In this document: piece after piece, positions 8,471 to 16,280 of the stretch | How positions within the stretch are numbered: the first letter of the stretch is position 1 | Layout of the letters: every line of letters starts with the position of its first letter | Source of the DNA: JAURVT01 sp049059935 | GTDB lineage: Bacteria; Actinomycetota; Actinomycetes; Propionibacteriales; Nocardioidaceae | Length of the DNA stretch: 35,086 nucleotides | Reading direction: 5' to 3' | Assembly: GCF_049059935.1 (NCBI RefSeq) | Contig: NZ_JBMGQR010000045.1 | Span: 1 to 35,086, forward strand | Notes under the pieces: generated by a model | The model's input: the letters and a program-made list of their open reading frames with translations, nothing else | Told to the model about the DNA's origin: nothing | Database searches by the model: none | Translations under genes and position numbers: made by a program

Positions 8471-9510
8471 CCACCCAGATGGCCACCGAGGTGGCCGAGC
8501 AGCCCAACGTCCTCCGCTCCACCCTCGACGCCCTGCTGCCCCTGCGGGACGAGGTGGGTGCGCTGCTCCGCGAGCGTCGCCGCGTGATGCTGGTGGCGCG
8601 CGGGTCCAGCGACAACGCCGCCCTGTACGGGCGCTACCTGCTCGAGACCCATGCCGGCGTCCCGTGCGCGATGGCGGCGCCGAGCGTCGCCACCCACTAC
8701 GACGCCCACCTCGACCTGTCCGACACCGTCGTCGTCAGCGTGTCGCAGTCCGGCGAGACCGCCGAGATCGTCCAGACCCAGGCCTGGGCCGCACGGTGCG
8801 GCGCGGCCACCGTCGCCGTCACCAACGGGGCCGACTCCGCCCTCGCGCGCGAGGCGGGCCTGGCGCTGGTGACCACCGCCGGCCGCGAGCTCGCCGTGCC
8901 GGCCACCAAGACCTACCTCGCGCAGGTGGCGGCGATGGCCCTCGTGGGCACCGCCGCCGGCCCCGCCGACCCGGCCCTCGACGACGCGCTGCTGGGTGCC
9001 GCCGGCGTCGTCGCCGGTCTCCTGGCGGCACGGGACGGCGTCGACGACGCGGTCGAGCTGCTCGCCCGTCCGCGCCAGCAGATCGTCACCGGACGCGGGC
9101 TGCTGATGGGCACCGCGCTCGAGACCGCGCTCAAGCTCGAGGAGACGTGCCTGCAGCCGGTGCGCGGCTACTCCTACGCCGACCTGCGCCACGGTCCGAT
9201 CTCGGTGGTCGACGACGACGTCACCGCCCTGGTGGTCGCGGCGCCGGACGGACCGCTGCGCACGGCGATGACCGAGCTGGCCGGCGACCTCCGCGGCCGC
9301 GGCGCCACGGTCGTCGGTGTGGGCGGTGACGACGCCTTCCGCGCCGCGTGCGACCTGTGGCTGCCCGGGGGCGACCTGACCGAGCGGCTCGCGCCGCTGG
9401 CGTCGATCGTCCCGCTGCAGCTCGTCGTCGAGCAGCTCGCCCGTACGCTCGGTCTCGACCCCGACGCCCCGCGCGGGCTGTCCAAGGTCACCCGCACCGA
9501 CGCCCCCTGA
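8467..9510 (+). CDS. SIS-domain protein, probable glucosamine-6-phosphate deaminase (NagB-II-like)
   Basis: This 347-residue protein has two sugar-isomerase (SIS) domains and no glutaminase domain. SIS1 includes LVARGSSDNAALYGRYLLE and SVSQSGETAEIVQTQAWA (the SxSGET phosphate-binding loop). SIS2 includes GRGLLMGTALETALKLEETC and SYADLRHGPISVV. The end, DPDAPRGLSKVTRT, resembles the GlmS C-terminal 'D.PR.L.K.VT' motif. Such GlmS-like proteins lacking the glutaminase part act as NagB-II deaminases in some bacteria. No classical nagB is present in this cluster, so this gene is the best candidate for converting glucosamine-6-phosphate to fructose-6-phosphate and ammonia. AgaS-type activity is the main alternative. 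It overlaps nagA by ATGA. Confidence 0.85.
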   Translation: MTTQMATEVAEQPNVLRSTLDALLPLRDEVGALLRERRRVMLVARGSSDNAALYGRYLLETHAGVPCAMAAPSVATHYDAHLDLSDTVVVSVSQSGETAEIVQTQAWAARCGAATVAVTNGADSALAREAGLALVTTAGRELAVPATKTYLAQVAAMALVGTAAGPADPALDDALLGAAGVVAGLLAARDGVDDAVELLARPRQQIVTGRGLLMGTALETALKLEETCLQPVRGYSYADLRHGPISVVDDDVTALVVAAPDGPLRTAMTELAGDLRGRGATVVGVGGDDAFRAACDLWLPGGDLTERLAPLASIVPLQLVVEQLARTLGLDPDAPRGLSKVTRTDAP

Positions 9511-9549
9511 ACCCCGTCAGTCCCCGCCAGTTCCGCCTGAGGAGAGCCC

Positions 9550-9780
9550 ATGAGCCAGGCCCAGCAGATCGTCGACGGCCTCGGAGGCCTGTCGAACATC
9601 GTCGAGATCGAGCCGTGCATCACGCGGCTGCGCACCGAGGTCGAGGACGGCTCGCTCGTCGACGAGCGCGCGCTCAAGGCCGCCGGCGCGTACGGCGTGA
9701 TGATCTCCGGCACCGTCGTGCAGGTGGTCGTCGGCCCGGACGCCGACACGATCGCCAGCGACATCGAGGACCTGCGGTGA
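9550..9780 (+). CDS. PTS EIIB component, glucose/N-acetylglucosamine family
   Basis: This 76-residue cytoplasmic protein is a stand-alone EIIB domain. The phosphorylated Cys is residue 23 in VEIEPCITRLRTEV, the family's 'CxTRLR' signature. The GAYGVMISGTVVQVVVGPDAD segment matches the second half of EIIB-Glc. It passes phosphate from EIIA to the sugar during transport by EIIC. A GAGGAG ribosome-binding site precedes ATG 9550. It follows the SIS gene by 39 bp, and its stop overlaps the EIIA start (GTGA). Confidence 0.93.
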   Translation: MSQAQQIVDGLGGLSNIVEIEPCITRLRTEVEDGSLVDERALKAAGAYGVMISGTVVQVVVGPDADTIASDIEDLR

Positions 9781-10226
9781 CCGACGTCCTCGCACCCGTC
9801 GCCGGGGCCGTGCAGGCGCTCGCCGACGTCCCCGACCCGGTGTTCGCCGGCGAGATCGTCGGCTCGGGCGTCGCGGTCGCCCCGAGCGCCGACGGGCCGG
9901 TCGAGGCCGTCTCGCCGGTCGACGGCACGGTCGTCAAGCTGCACCCGCACGCCTACGTCGTGGTCGCGGCCGACGGCACGGGGGTCCTGGTGCACCTCGG
10001 CATCGACACCGTGCAGCTCGGCGGCGAGGGCTTCGAGCTGCTCGCCGCGGAGGGGCAGACGGTGACCGCCGGCCAGCCCGTCGTCCGGTGGGACCCCGCC
10101 GCGATCGCCGCCGGCGGACGCTCGGCCGTGGTGCCCGTCGTGCTGATGGACTCCCCGCCCGGCACCGTGGTGGCCGGGTCGGTCGGCAGCGACGTGGACG
10201 CCGGCGCGGTGCTGTTCAGCCTCTGA
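9777..10226 (+). CDS. PTS EIIA component, glucose family (Crr-like)
   Basis: This is a 149-residue EIIA-Glc fold protein. The N-terminal part reads VLAPVAGAVQALADVPDPVFAG. The helper histidine is His58 (KLHPHAYVV) and the phospho-accepting histidine is His73 (GVLVHLGIDTVQL). Their 15-residue spacing equals that of His75/His90 in E. coli EIIA-Glc. It ends with DVDAGAVLFSL. It takes phosphate from HPr and passes it to EIIB. The start is GTG overlapping the EIIB stop. The gene ends convergently with the DeoR regulator, overlapping it by 11 bp (10216-10226). Whether it also serves other permeases cannot be told. Confidence 0.93.
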   Translation: MTDVLAPVAGAVQALADVPDPVFAGEIVGSGVAVAPSADGPVEAVSPVDGTVVKLHPHAYVVVAADGTGVLVHLGIDTVQLGGEGFELLAAEGQTVTAGQPVVRWDPAAIAAGGRSAVVPVVLMDSPPGTVVAGSVGSDVDAGAVLFSL

Positions 10227-11022
10227 CGCGCTCCAGCGTCAGGTCGAGCTCCTCCATCGCGGCCAGCGCGTGCTCGGACGAGCCCGCGTCGGCCACCAGG
10301 ACGTCGACGTCGCCCAGCGTGCCGAAGCGCCAGAACCCGACGGCGCCGACGGCGGCGGCGTCGGCCATCACGACCAGCCGGCGGGCCGAGGCGAGCACCG
10401 CGCTCGCGACCGCCCCGTCGCGTCCGTCCTCCAGGGTCAGGCCGCCCTCGACGTCGACCCCGCTGGGCGCGAGGAACGCGACGTCGACGTTGATCCGGTC
10501 GAGCTCGTCGAGCGTCCACTGGCCGTGCTGGGCGAAGTCCGAGCCGACCGTGCCGCCGAGGTTGTGCACGACGAGGTCCTCGCGGCGTGACAGGAGCACG
10601 GCGACCTCGACCGACGTGGTGGCCAGCCGCAGCCCGTCCCACCGGCGCTTGTCCTCCACGACCGCCGAGGCGAGCGCGAGGCAGTGCTGGCCCTGGCCGA
10701 TCAGGGCCGAGCCGCGGGCCGGCATGAACCTCACCGCAGCCGCACCGAGCGAGGTCGACGCCGCGTCGGCGACGGGGCGTGCGGGTCGCTCGAGCGGGCT
10801 GACCGGCACCGCCCCGCCGTGGGCGCGCTGCAGGGCGCCGCGTCCCTCGAGGAGCCGCAGGTCGCGGCGCACCGTCTCGACCGCGACGTCCAGGCGGGTG
10901 GCGAGGTCGGTGGCCTCGACCCGCCCCTCCGAGCCGAGGTAGCCCACGATCGCGTCGTGCCGCTCCCTGGCGCTCAGGCGCACCTGCTCGGTCTCCCGCG
11001 AGGGCTCGATCACGTCGGTCAT
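10216..11022 (-). CDS. DeoR-family regulator (second of the polyol region)
   Basis: This 268-residue regulator has an N-terminal DeoR winged helix at about residues 18-75 (RHDAIVGYLGSEGRVEATDLA, then VAVETVRRDLRLLEGRGALQR with AHGGAV). The sugar-phosphate-sensing DeoRC domain follows, with ALIGQGQHCLALA, RLATTSVEVA, HNLGGTVGSDF and VAFLAPSGVDVEGGLTLED. It is the last gene of the leftward ABC-transporter/dehydrogenase operon and starts by an ATGA overlap with the dehydrogenase. It differs clearly in sequence from the DeoR regulator at 15489. It may therefore sense a different sugar phosphate or act elsewhere. Confidence 0.9.
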   Translation of the reverse strand: MTDVIEPSRETEQVRLSARERHDAIVGYLGSEGRVEATDLATRLDVAVETVRRDLRLLEGRGALQRAHGGAVPVSPLERPARPVADAASTSLGAAAVRFMPARGSALIGQGQHCLALASAVVEDKRRWDGLRLATTSVEVAVLLSRREDLVVHNLGGTVGSDFAQHGQWTLDELDRINVDVAFLAPSGVDVEGGLTLEDGRDGAVASAVLASARRLVVMADAAAVGAVGFWRFGTLGDVDVLVADAGSSEHALAAMEELDLTLERVRG

Positions 11023-12047
11023 GGTGCCAGCAGCGCCACGGACGCGGAGGCGTTCGGACGGATCTGGAGCTTGCGCCCGGTTCCCTTCCGGAACAGCTCG
11101 AGGGCCTCGGCGTAGTCGTCGAGGCAGAACGCGTGCGAGATCATCGGGGTCGCCCTGATGGCGCCGGCCGAGAACATCTCGACGGCCCGCGCGTAGGACG
11201 CCAGGACGGCCATCGACCCGACGATGGTCACCTCGTCGTTGTAGACGCGGAAGGGCGAGAAGCTCGCGCGGGCGTCGACCGACGCCACGCCGAACTGCTG
11301 GTAGGTGCCGCCGCGTCGCACCCGTCGCAGGCCGTCCTCGATCGCGGCCGGCACGCCGGTGCAGTCGATGACCACGTCCCAGCCTCCCGGGCGGCGCGCC
11401 TGGTCGGCGTGGGTGACGACGTCGTCGAGGCCGACCTCGCGGGCGACCTGCAGGCGGCTCTCGTTCGGGTCGACCACCGTGACGCTCGCGGCGCCCTGCA
11501 GCGGCGCGAGCTGTCCCATCATCAGGCCCATGGTCCCCGCCCCGTAGACGAGGTAGTGCTCGCCGAGACGGCGGGGGAGCAGGTCGAACCCGTGGATGGC
11601 GCACGACAGCGGCTCGATCATCGCGGCCTCGGCGAGGTCCACGTGGTCGGCGAGGTGGTGCACGTTGGCGACCGGCGCCCGCACCAGCTCGGCGCTGCCG
11701 CCGTCGGTGCGGGCCACGCCCATGCCGTTCCAGTTCTCGCACAGGTTGCCCCGCCCGACGCCGCAGTACGCGCACTCGCCGCACGTCAGCGTCGGGTCGA
11801 CCGACACCCGGTCGCCGGCCGCGAAGCCGGTGACGTCGGACCCGACCGAGTCCACCACCCCGGACATCTCGTGCCCCGGGGTGAGGGGGAAGACGGTCGG
11901 CTCGAACTCGCCGTCGAACACGTGCACGTCGGTGCCGCAGATGCCGACCGCCTCCACCCGGACCACGACGTCGCGCGGTCCGGGCTCGGGGTCGGGCACC
12001 TCGGCGACGCGCAGCTCGCCCGGCCCGTCGAAGACGATCGCTCGCAC
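11019..12047 (-). CDS. Zinc-dependent alcohol/polyol dehydrogenase (MDR family)
   Basis: This 342-residue medium-chain dehydrogenase has catalytic-zinc ligands in VGICGTDVHVFDG and LTPGHEMSG. The structural-zinc cysteines lie in DPTLTCGECAYCGVGRGNLC. The Rossmann NAD(P) loop is YLVYGAGTMGLMMG, followed by an acidic VVDPNESRL, which favours NAD. It resembles sorbitol/threonine-type dehydrogenases that oxidise a polyol to a ketose. The GTG at 12047 has an AGAGGAG ribosome-binding site. It is 10 bp downstream of the second permease gene and overlaps the DeoR gene. The substrate is probably whatever the ABC transporter imports; mannitol, sorbitol, arabitol or a sugar acid are all possible. Confidence 0.9.
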   Translation of the reverse strand: MRAIVFDGPGELRVAEVPDPEPGPRDVVVRVEAVGICGTDVHVFDGEFEPTVFPLTPGHEMSGVVDSVGSDVTGFAAGDRVSVDPTLTCGECAYCGVGRGNLCENWNGMGVARTDGGSAELVRAPVANVHHLADHVDLAEAAMIEPLSCAIHGFDLLPRRLGEHYLVYGAGTMGLMMGQLAPLQGAASVTVVDPNESRLQVAREVGLDDVVTHADQARRPGGWDVVIDCTGVPAAIEDGLRRVRRGGTYQQFGVASVDARASFSPFRVYNDEVTIVGSMAVLASYARAVEMFSAGAIRATPMISHAFCLDDYAEALELFRKGTGRKLQIRPNASASVALLAP

Positions 12048-12057
12048 GCCCGCTCCT

Positions 12058-12912
12058 CTACTTGATCGCGCCCATGGCCAGGCCACGGACGAGGCGCTTC
12101 TGGGCGATCCAGCCCGCGATGACGACCGGCAGGACCGCGAGCGTCGAGGCCGCGCACAGCGCGGCCAGGAACTGTCCGCGACCGTCGACCACGCTGCCGA
12201 GGAACGGCGGGGTGGTGCGGGCCAGCGTCGAGGTGAGCAGGTTGGCCAGGAAGTACTCGTTCCAGGCGAAGATGAACGTGATCAGCGCCGCCGCGGCCGC
12301 ACCGGGGGAGACCATCGGCAGCGACACCCGCACGAGCTCGCGGAAGTAGCCGGCGCCGTCGATCTGCGCGGCCTCCACCACCTCGCGGGGGATCTCGGCG
12401 AAGAACGAGCGCATCATCCAGATCGCGATCGGCAGGTTGATGCCGACGTACAGGAACGCCAGGGCGTTGATGTTGTCGAGCAGCCCGGCCTTCTGCAGCA
12501 CGATGTAGACCGGGATGATCGACGCCGCGACGGGCATGAACCGCGTCGAGATGAAGAAGAAGAGCATGTCGGACCAGCGCGTGATGGGACGCACCGACAG
12601 CCCGTAGGCCGCGGGGATCGCGAGCAGCATCACGACGACGGTGGACCCGACGGCCGCGATGGTGGAGTTGATCAGGTACGCGCCCATGCCGCGCCCGAGG
12701 ATGTCGCGGTAGCGGTCCAGGCTCAGGTCGGTGACGAACTGCGGCGGGAACGTGGCCGCGGCGCCCTCGGACTTGAAGGACGTGAAGACCATCCAGGCGA
12801 CGGGGAAGAAGAACACCACGACGACGAGCCAGGTGAGGACCGTGATCAGCGTGGAGCTCGCCCGCCTGCCCAGGCGCATCGGCGTGGGACGGGTGGGGGT
12901 GGCGGTGGTCAT
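12058..12912 (-). CDS. Carbohydrate ABC transporter permease (MalG-like, CUT1)
   Basis: This 284-residue inner-membrane permease has about six helices. The N-terminal one is TLITVLTWLVVVVFFFPVAW. The cytoplasmic EAA loop REVVEAAQIDGAGYFRELVR (about residues 187-206) docks on the ATPase. The C-terminal KRLVRGLAMGAIK is typical of MalG-type proteins. Sequence style (FTSFKSEG, then FISTRFMPVAASIIPVY) resembles polyol permeases of the SmoG/MtlG group. It overlaps the other permease gene by ATGA (12909-12912). No ATPase gene is adjacent, so a shared MsmK-like ATPase elsewhere is likely. Confidence 0.93.
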   Translation of the reverse strand: MTTATPTRPTPMRLGRRASSTLITVLTWLVVVVFFFPVAWMVFTSFKSEGAAATFPPQFVTDLSLDRYRDILGRGMGAYLINSTIAAVGSTVVVMLLAIPAAYGLSVRPITRWSDMLFFFISTRFMPVAASIIPVYIVLQKAGLLDNINALAFLYVGINLPIAIWMMRSFFAEIPREVVEAAQIDGAGYFRELVRVSLPMVSPGAAAAALITFIFAWNEYFLANLLTSTLARTTPPFLGSVVDGRGQFLAALCAASTLAVLPVVIAGWIAQKRLVRGLAMGAIK

Positions 12913-13880
12913 GACCGGCTGCCCTCCTCGGTGAGGAACTTGAAGACGCTGCGCAGTGCGAGCGTCGCGACGATGATCGTGAGGATCACGGTGACCACGC
13001 CGTAGGCGGCGGCCTCACCGACCTCGAGGCCGATGAACGCCCGCTCGTAGAGCAGGTAGGACAGCGTCTTGGTGCCGCCGGTGCCGCGCGTCATGATCGC
13101 GACCGGGTCGAAGACCTGGATCATCATGATGGTGCCGAGCACGGTGGCCAGGATCAGGTACTGCTTGAGGTGCGGCAGCGTCATGGCGGTGAAGATGCGC
13201 CACCCGCCGGCGCCGTCCACCGAGGCCGCCTCGAGGATCTCGCCGCTCTGCGACTGCAGCCCGGCGAGCAGGATCAGCATCATGAACGGCGTGTACTGCC
13301 AGGTGAGCACCGCGATGATCGTGACGATCGGGAAGTCGGTGTTCCAGGCGACCGCGGGGATGCCCACCAGGTCGAGCGCCCAGTTGACCATGCCGACGTT
13401 GGCGTCGAGCATCGTCCACTTCCAGATCAGCGCGGCCGCGGCCGGCATCACCAGGAACGGGGTGATGAGCAGCGTGCGGGCGAACGCCTGACCGACGAAC
13501 TTGCGGTCGAGCAGCGTCGCCAGGCCGAGCCCGAGGATCAGCGACAGCAGCACCGACCCGCCCACGATGATGATCGTGGAGATCATCGCCGGGATGAACG
13601 TGCCGCCGGTGAAGACGGTGACGTAGTTGTCGAAGCCCGCGAAGGAGCGGTCGTCGGGTCGCTGCAAGTTCCAGTCCTGGAACGAGTAGTAGATCGTCAC
13701 CAGGAACGGGACCTGGGTGACGAGCACCGAGACGACGAACGCCGGCAGCAGGAGCTTGCGGCCAAACCTGCGCTCGCGTGCGCTGGCGCTGTTGGCCTTG
13801 AGGGCCTCGCGTGGCGAGGAGGGGGTGGGCGGGGTGTCGTCGGCGTCGGCCGACGGGTCCACCGCGGTGGTCTGTGCCAT
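12909..13880 (-). CDS. Carbohydrate ABC transporter permease (MalF-like, CUT1)
   Basis: This 323-residue permease has a polar N-terminal extension of about 40 residues. The first helix is LLLPAFVVSVLVTQVPFLVT, and YYSFQDWNL follows. Five more helices carry the EAA loop GEILEAASVDGAGGWRIFTA (about residues 214-233). It forms the transmembrane heterodimer with the downstream MalG-like permease. It begins 72 bp after the binding-protein gene, beyond a strong hairpin that could lower its expression relative to the binding protein. The substrate class, probably a polyol or related sugar, is inferred from the neighbouring dehydrogenases only. Confidence 0.93.
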   Translation of the reverse strand: MAQTTAVDPSADADDTPPTPSSPREALKANSASARERRFGRKLLLPAFVVSVLVTQVPFLVTIYYSFQDWNLQRPDDRSFAGFDNYVTVFTGGTFIPAMISTIIIVGGSVLLSLILGLGLATLLDRKFVGQAFARTLLITPFLVMPAAAALIWKWTMLDANVGMVNWALDLVGIPAVAWNTDFPIVTIIAVLTWQYTPFMMLILLAGLQSQSGEILEAASVDGAGGWRIFTAMTLPHLKQYLILATVLGTIMMIQVFDPVAIMTRGTGGTKTLSYLLYERAFIGLEVGEAAAYGVVTVILTIIVATLALRSVFKFLTEEGSRS

Positions 13881-13907
13881 GGGTGATCTCCGTACTACCG
13901 GGGCGGG

Positions 13908-13946
13908 CCCCCGGCGGGGCGGGCGAAGGGCCCGCCCCGCCGGGGG
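13908..13946. terminator. Strong hairpin between binding-protein and permease genes
   Basis: The arms 13908-13924 (CCCCCGGCGGGGCGGGC) and 13930-13946 are perfect reverse complements, giving a 17-bp GC-only stem with a 5-nt loop. It starts 7 nt after the binding-protein stop. No T-run follows. In ABC sugar operons such hairpins often act as partial terminators or protect the binding-protein mRNA, giving an excess of binding protein over permeases. Confidence 0.8.
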
Positions 13947-13952
13947 ACTCGG

Positions 13953-15311
13953 CTACTTCTGCGCGTCGCCGGCCTTCTGGGCGATGGCCTGGCTCTCCTT
14001 GAGCGCGTCGTCCAGGCTCGAGCGTCCCGCGAGGACGTCGGCCATCTTCTGCGAGACCTGGTTGCCCACGTCCTGGAACTCCGGGATCGACACGTACTGG
14101 ATGCCGACCCACTGCTGCGGCTGCGTCCCCGGCTGCTTGGGGTCCACGCCCTCCATGATCGTCTTGGTGATCGGGGCGAACGCGGCGGCGGCCTTCTCGT
14201 ACTCGGGCAGCTCGTACGTCGACAGGCGCGAGCCCGGGGGCACGCGGGACCAGCCGAGGTCCTCGCCGACGGTCTTGATGTACTCCTTCGACGTCGCCCA
14301 CTTGACGAACGTCCAGGCGGCGTCCTGGTTCTTCGAGGTCTTGGGGACCGCGAGGTTCCACGACCAGAGCCAGCCGGCATCCTTGGTCTCCTTGACGGGG
14401 GCCTTCACGTAGCCGACCTTGCCGGCGACCTTGGAGTTCGCGGTGTCCTCGACCGAGCCGGCGGCCGACGTCGCGTCGTACCACATGGCCGCGTTGCCCT
14501 GGCTGAACAGGTTGAGGCACTCGGTGAAGCCGAACGAGACGGGGTCCTTCTCGCCGGCGGACTTGATCAGGTCGGTGTAGAACTTCATCGCCTCGGTGAA
14601 GCCGGCGCCGTCGACCTGGGCGTTCCAGTCCTGGTCGTACCACTGGCCGCCGAAGGTGTTGACGACGGTGGTGGCGGGCGCGAACATCTCGCCCCAGCCG
14701 GGCTTGCCGCGCAGGCAGATGCCGGTCTGGTTCTTCGACGGGTCGTTCAGCTGCTTGGCGTACTGCGCGACCTGGTCCCAGGTGGGCTGCTCGGGCATGG
14801 TGATGCCGGCGGCCTCGAACAGGTCCTTGCGGTACATCAGGAACGACGACTCGCCGTAGAACGGGACGGCGAACAGCTTGTCGCCCGAGCCGAGGATGGG
14901 ACGGATCGAGGGGAAGAGGTCGTCGACGTCGTAGTCGGCGTCCTCGTTGGCCTTCGGGCCGAGGTCAGTGAGCCAGCCGTTCTCGGCCCAGATCGGCACC
15001 TCGTAGGCGCCGACGGTGGCGATGTCGTACTGGCCGCCGGACGTCGCGACGTCCTTGGTGACGGCGTCGCGCAGGTCGTTCTCCTCCATCTGGATGAAGT
15101 TAACCTTGATGTCCGGGTTCTCCTTCTCGAACTCACCCTTGAGGGACTCCATGTCCTTCATCTGCGGGTTGTTCACGGTGGCGAGGGTCAGGGTGGTCTC
15201 GCCACTCCCGCCGCCGCTGCCTCCGGCGCCGGCGCACGCGGCGAGCATGCTCGCCGAGGCCACGGCGGCGATGGCGGCCGCGAGGCGTCGCCTGGTCAAT
15301 CTGGTCGTCAT
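13953..15311 (-). CDS. Extracellular sugar/polyol-binding lipoprotein (ABC transporter)
   Basis: This 452-residue solute-binding protein has a twin-Arg-like, positively charged start (TRLTRRRLAAAIAAVASASM) and a lipobox LAAC with the lipidated Cys at residue 26. A Gly/Ser linker and a family 1 binding-protein fold follow (EFEKENPDIKVNFIQ, PFYGESSFLMYRKDLFEAAG, MWYDATSAAGSV, AWTFVKWATSKEYIK). It would capture the substrate outside the membrane and hand it to the two permeases downstream. ATG 15311 follows GGAGG. It is the first gene of the leftward operon and is divergent from a DeoR regulator, with four candidate operator copies in between. Confidence 0.93.
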   Translation of the reverse strand: MTTRLTRRRLAAAIAAVASASMLAACAGAGGSGGGSGETTLTLATVNNPQMKDMESLKGEFEKENPDIKVNFIQMEENDLRDAVTKDVATSGGQYDIATVGAYEVPIWAENGWLTDLGPKANEDADYDVDDLFPSIRPILGSGDKLFAVPFYGESSFLMYRKDLFEAAGITMPEQPTWDQVAQYAKQLNDPSKNQTGICLRGKPGWGEMFAPATTVVNTFGGQWYDQDWNAQVDGAGFTEAMKFYTDLIKSAGEKDPVSFGFTECLNLFSQGNAAMWYDATSAAGSVEDTANSKVAGKVGYVKAPVKETKDAGWLWSWNLAVPKTSKNQDAAWTFVKWATSKEYIKTVGEDLGWSRVPPGSRLSTYELPEYEKAAAAFAPITKTIMEGVDPKQPGTQPQQWVGIQYVSIPEFQDVGNQVSQKMADVLAGRSSLDDALKESQAIAQKAGDAQK

Positions 15312-15345
15312 GAGTCCTCCGGGTGTGCGTCCGAGTCTCCGTCGC

Positions 15346-15475
15346 GCCCGTTTGGCTGTCGACGATGCCCGTTCATGTGTGCAGCCGGACCGTAACCCAC
15401 AGAGGCGGTCGAACGTAAGAGGAGCCTGAGATCTACCCCACACGAACGGGCTCGAACATGCCCGTTCGCGTGTAG
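15346..15475. promoter_or_regulatory. Four GCCCGTT-motif copies, candidate DeoR operators
   Basis: The divergent region holds GCCCGTTTGGCTGT (15346-15359), TGCCCGTTCATGTGTG (15366-15381), an inverted copy CACACGAACGGGC (15439-15451) and TGCCCGTTCGCGTGTAG (15459-15475). The last two face each other across 7 nt, forming a large dyad. The final copy touches a TAGTGT hexamer (15473-15478) that may be the -10 of the rightward deoR gene. This layout suits autoregulation and control of the divergent transporter operon. Confidence 0.7.
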
Positions 15476-15488
15476 TGTCGCCGCTGCC

Positions 15489-16280
15489 ATGTACCCGCAG
15501 GAACGCCAGCGCACCATCCTCGCCCTCGCCCACGAGCGCGGCGACGCGGTCGGCGCGGCCGAGATCAGCGAGCTGCTCGGCGTGACGACCGAGACCGTGC
15601 GTCGCGACCTCGAGGTGCTCGAGCGGCAGGGCGCGATCAGCCGCGTGCGCGGGGGAGCGGTGCTGACGCCGTCGCTCCCGTTCGAGCTCGCGCTCGCGGA
15701 GCGGCAGCGGGCCTACGCCGCCGAGAAGCACGCGATCGCGCAGGCGGTGGTGGCCGAGCTGCCGCGCGACGGCGTCGTCGTCCTCGACTCGGGGTCGCTG
15801 ACGTTCGTCGTGGCCACGATGATGCCCACCGACCGCCGCCTGATCGTCGTCACCAACAACCTGCCCGCGGCCCGCGTCATGGCGCCGATGCCGAACCTCG
15901 AGGTTCTCGTCCTGCCCGGACGCGTGCGCGGGGTGACCAGCGCGGTCGTCGACACCGCGGTGGTCGAGCGGCTCGCGTCGCTGCACGTCGACCTCGCGAT
16001 CGTCGGCACCAACGCCGTCAGCATCGAGCACGGCCTGACGACCACCGTGCCCGAGGAGGCCGCCACCAAGGGCGCGATGGTGCGCTGCGCGCGTCGGCGT
16101 CTCGTCCCGGTGGTGTCCGAGCGGTTCGGGCGCACTTCCTTCTGCCACTTCGCCGACCTCAGGGAGATCGACGTGGTCGTCACCGACGACGGTCTGGCGC
16201 CCGACGTCGCCGAGGCGTTCACCGCGGCCGGGCCCGATCTGGTCCGCGCACCCGTCCACCCCCCTCAGGAGCGACCATGA
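15489..16280 (+). CDS. DeoR-family regulator of the transporter locus
   Basis: This 263-residue regulator has its HTH at about residues 6-57 (ERQRTILALAHERGDAVGAAE, then VTTETVRRDLEVLERQGAISR and VRGGAVL). The DeoRC domain includes GVVVLDSGSLTFVVATMMP, LIVVTNNLPAARVM and LAIVGTNAVSIEHGLTTT, followed by the C-terminal DDGL. Length and layout are those of GlpR/AgaR-type repressors that release DNA on binding a sugar phosphate. It is divergent from the binding-protein operon and overlaps the next dehydrogenase by ATGA, so it is the prime candidate regulator of both units through the motif copies at 15346-15475. Confidence 0.92.
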   Translation: MYPQERQRTILALAHERGDAVGAAEISELLGVTTETVRRDLEVLERQGAISRVRGGAVLTPSLPFELALAERQRAYAAEKHAIAQAVVAELPRDGVVVLDSGSLTFVVATMMPTDRRLIVVTNNLPAARVMAPMPNLEVLVLPGRVRGVTSAVVDTAVVERLASLHVDLAIVGTNAVSIEHGLTTTVPEEAATKGAMVRCARRRLVPVVSERFGRTSFCHFADLREIDVVVTDDGLAPDVAEAFTAAGPDLVRAPVHPPQERP

